From contig USIB01000033.1 of assembly GCA_900554615.1 (NCBI GenBank), positions 1-14,199 on the forward strand: a stretch of DNA of 14,199 nucleotides, read 5' to 3'. The notes under the pieces were generated by a model. It searched no databases, was not told the origin of the DNA, and saw only the letters and a program-made list of their open reading frames with translations. Below are positions 14,136 through 14,199 of the stretch, one piece after another (within the stretch, counting starts at the first letter, position 1; the number at the start of each line of letters is the position of its first letter). The DNA comes from an uncultured Mycoplasmatota bacterium. Lineage in GTDB: Bacteria > Bacillota_I > Bacilli_A > RF39 > UBA660. A program made the translations under genes and the position numbers.

Positions 14136-14199
14136 ATGACTAACATATTAGACTTATATGAACATAATATAGAAACATTTGAAAAAGTAAAAAATACTT
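14136..14199 (+). CDS. Start of a protein, possibly an SF2 (DEAD/DEAH-type) helicase (partial)
   Basis: ATG 14136 follows ribosome binding site GAGGGGAA (14123-14130) and a good promoter, and the frame is open to the window edge, giving 21 residues beginning MTNILDLYEHNIETFEKVKN. The pattern 'LYEHN...xxxKV' resembles the start of Bacillota DEAD/DEAH helicase-like proteins, in which such a helix precedes the Walker A motif. This is a weak resemblance. No catalytic motif is within the window. Confidence 0.5.
   Translation, partial: MTNILDLYEHNIETFEKVKNT

Noticed and set aside
1..14199. CRISPR array, prophage, IS element, toxin-antitoxin or known defence system
   Set aside because: No spaced direct repeats, terminal inverted repeats, transposase or phage signature genes were found; most of the window is housekeeping.

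Overview
The window comes from a very AT-rich, low-GC Gram-positive bacterium. Evidence is the Bacillota-type primosome pair DnaB/DnaI, a Gram-positive-type DnaE, a chromosomal Soj/Spo0J-like ParA/ParB pair, a CspA-like protein, strong GGAGG-type ribosome binding sites and TTGATA/TATAAT-type promoters. At least two genes (dnaE and dnaI) end in TGA and tryptophan is read from TGG, so the standard bacterial code applies and a UGA-Trp mollicute is unlikely. An uncultured gut Bacilli lineage (RF39 / Erysipelotrichia-like) is my best guess. It is an inference from gene style, not a database result.

Layout. Positions 1-2607 are read on the + strand: the end of an unidentified gene, a small three-helix membrane protein, an Hsp20 small heat-shock protein, then a two-gene RNA-modification unit (SAM-dependent methyltransferase plus RluA-type pseudouridine synthase). 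A shared bidirectional terminator at 2581-2617 separates this from a long - strand block (2627-14029). Reading that block in its own direction from the right: a zinc-ribbon HExxH metallopeptidase-like protein (410 aa), a NUDIX hydrolase, parA-parB, a cold-shock protein, a CPBP membrane protease, and then a probable five-gene operon. The operon is dnaB (helicase-loading initiator), dnaI (helicase loader ATPase), a 99-aa tail-anchored membrane protein, dnaE, and a membrane-anchored M23 peptidase-like protein. A divergent + strand gene, perhaps an SF2 helicase, starts at 14136 and runs off the window.

The dnaB-dnaI-X-dnaE block puts helicase loading and the primer-extending polymerase in one transcript. 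Its two unexplained members are membrane proteins: the 99-aa protein, and an M23 protein whose N-terminus resembles a VirB2/TrbC pilin-like two-helix module. parA/parB supply chromosome partitioning, but I found no parS site here.

The most interesting non-coding signal is a near-perfect AU-rich hairpin that hides the ribosome binding site of the hsp20 gene, a candidate RNA thermometer. No tRNA, rRNA, CRISPR array, insertion sequence or phage gene was seen, and no gene-free stretch exceeds 300 bases (the longest is about 257 bases between csp and parB, using the preferred csp start).
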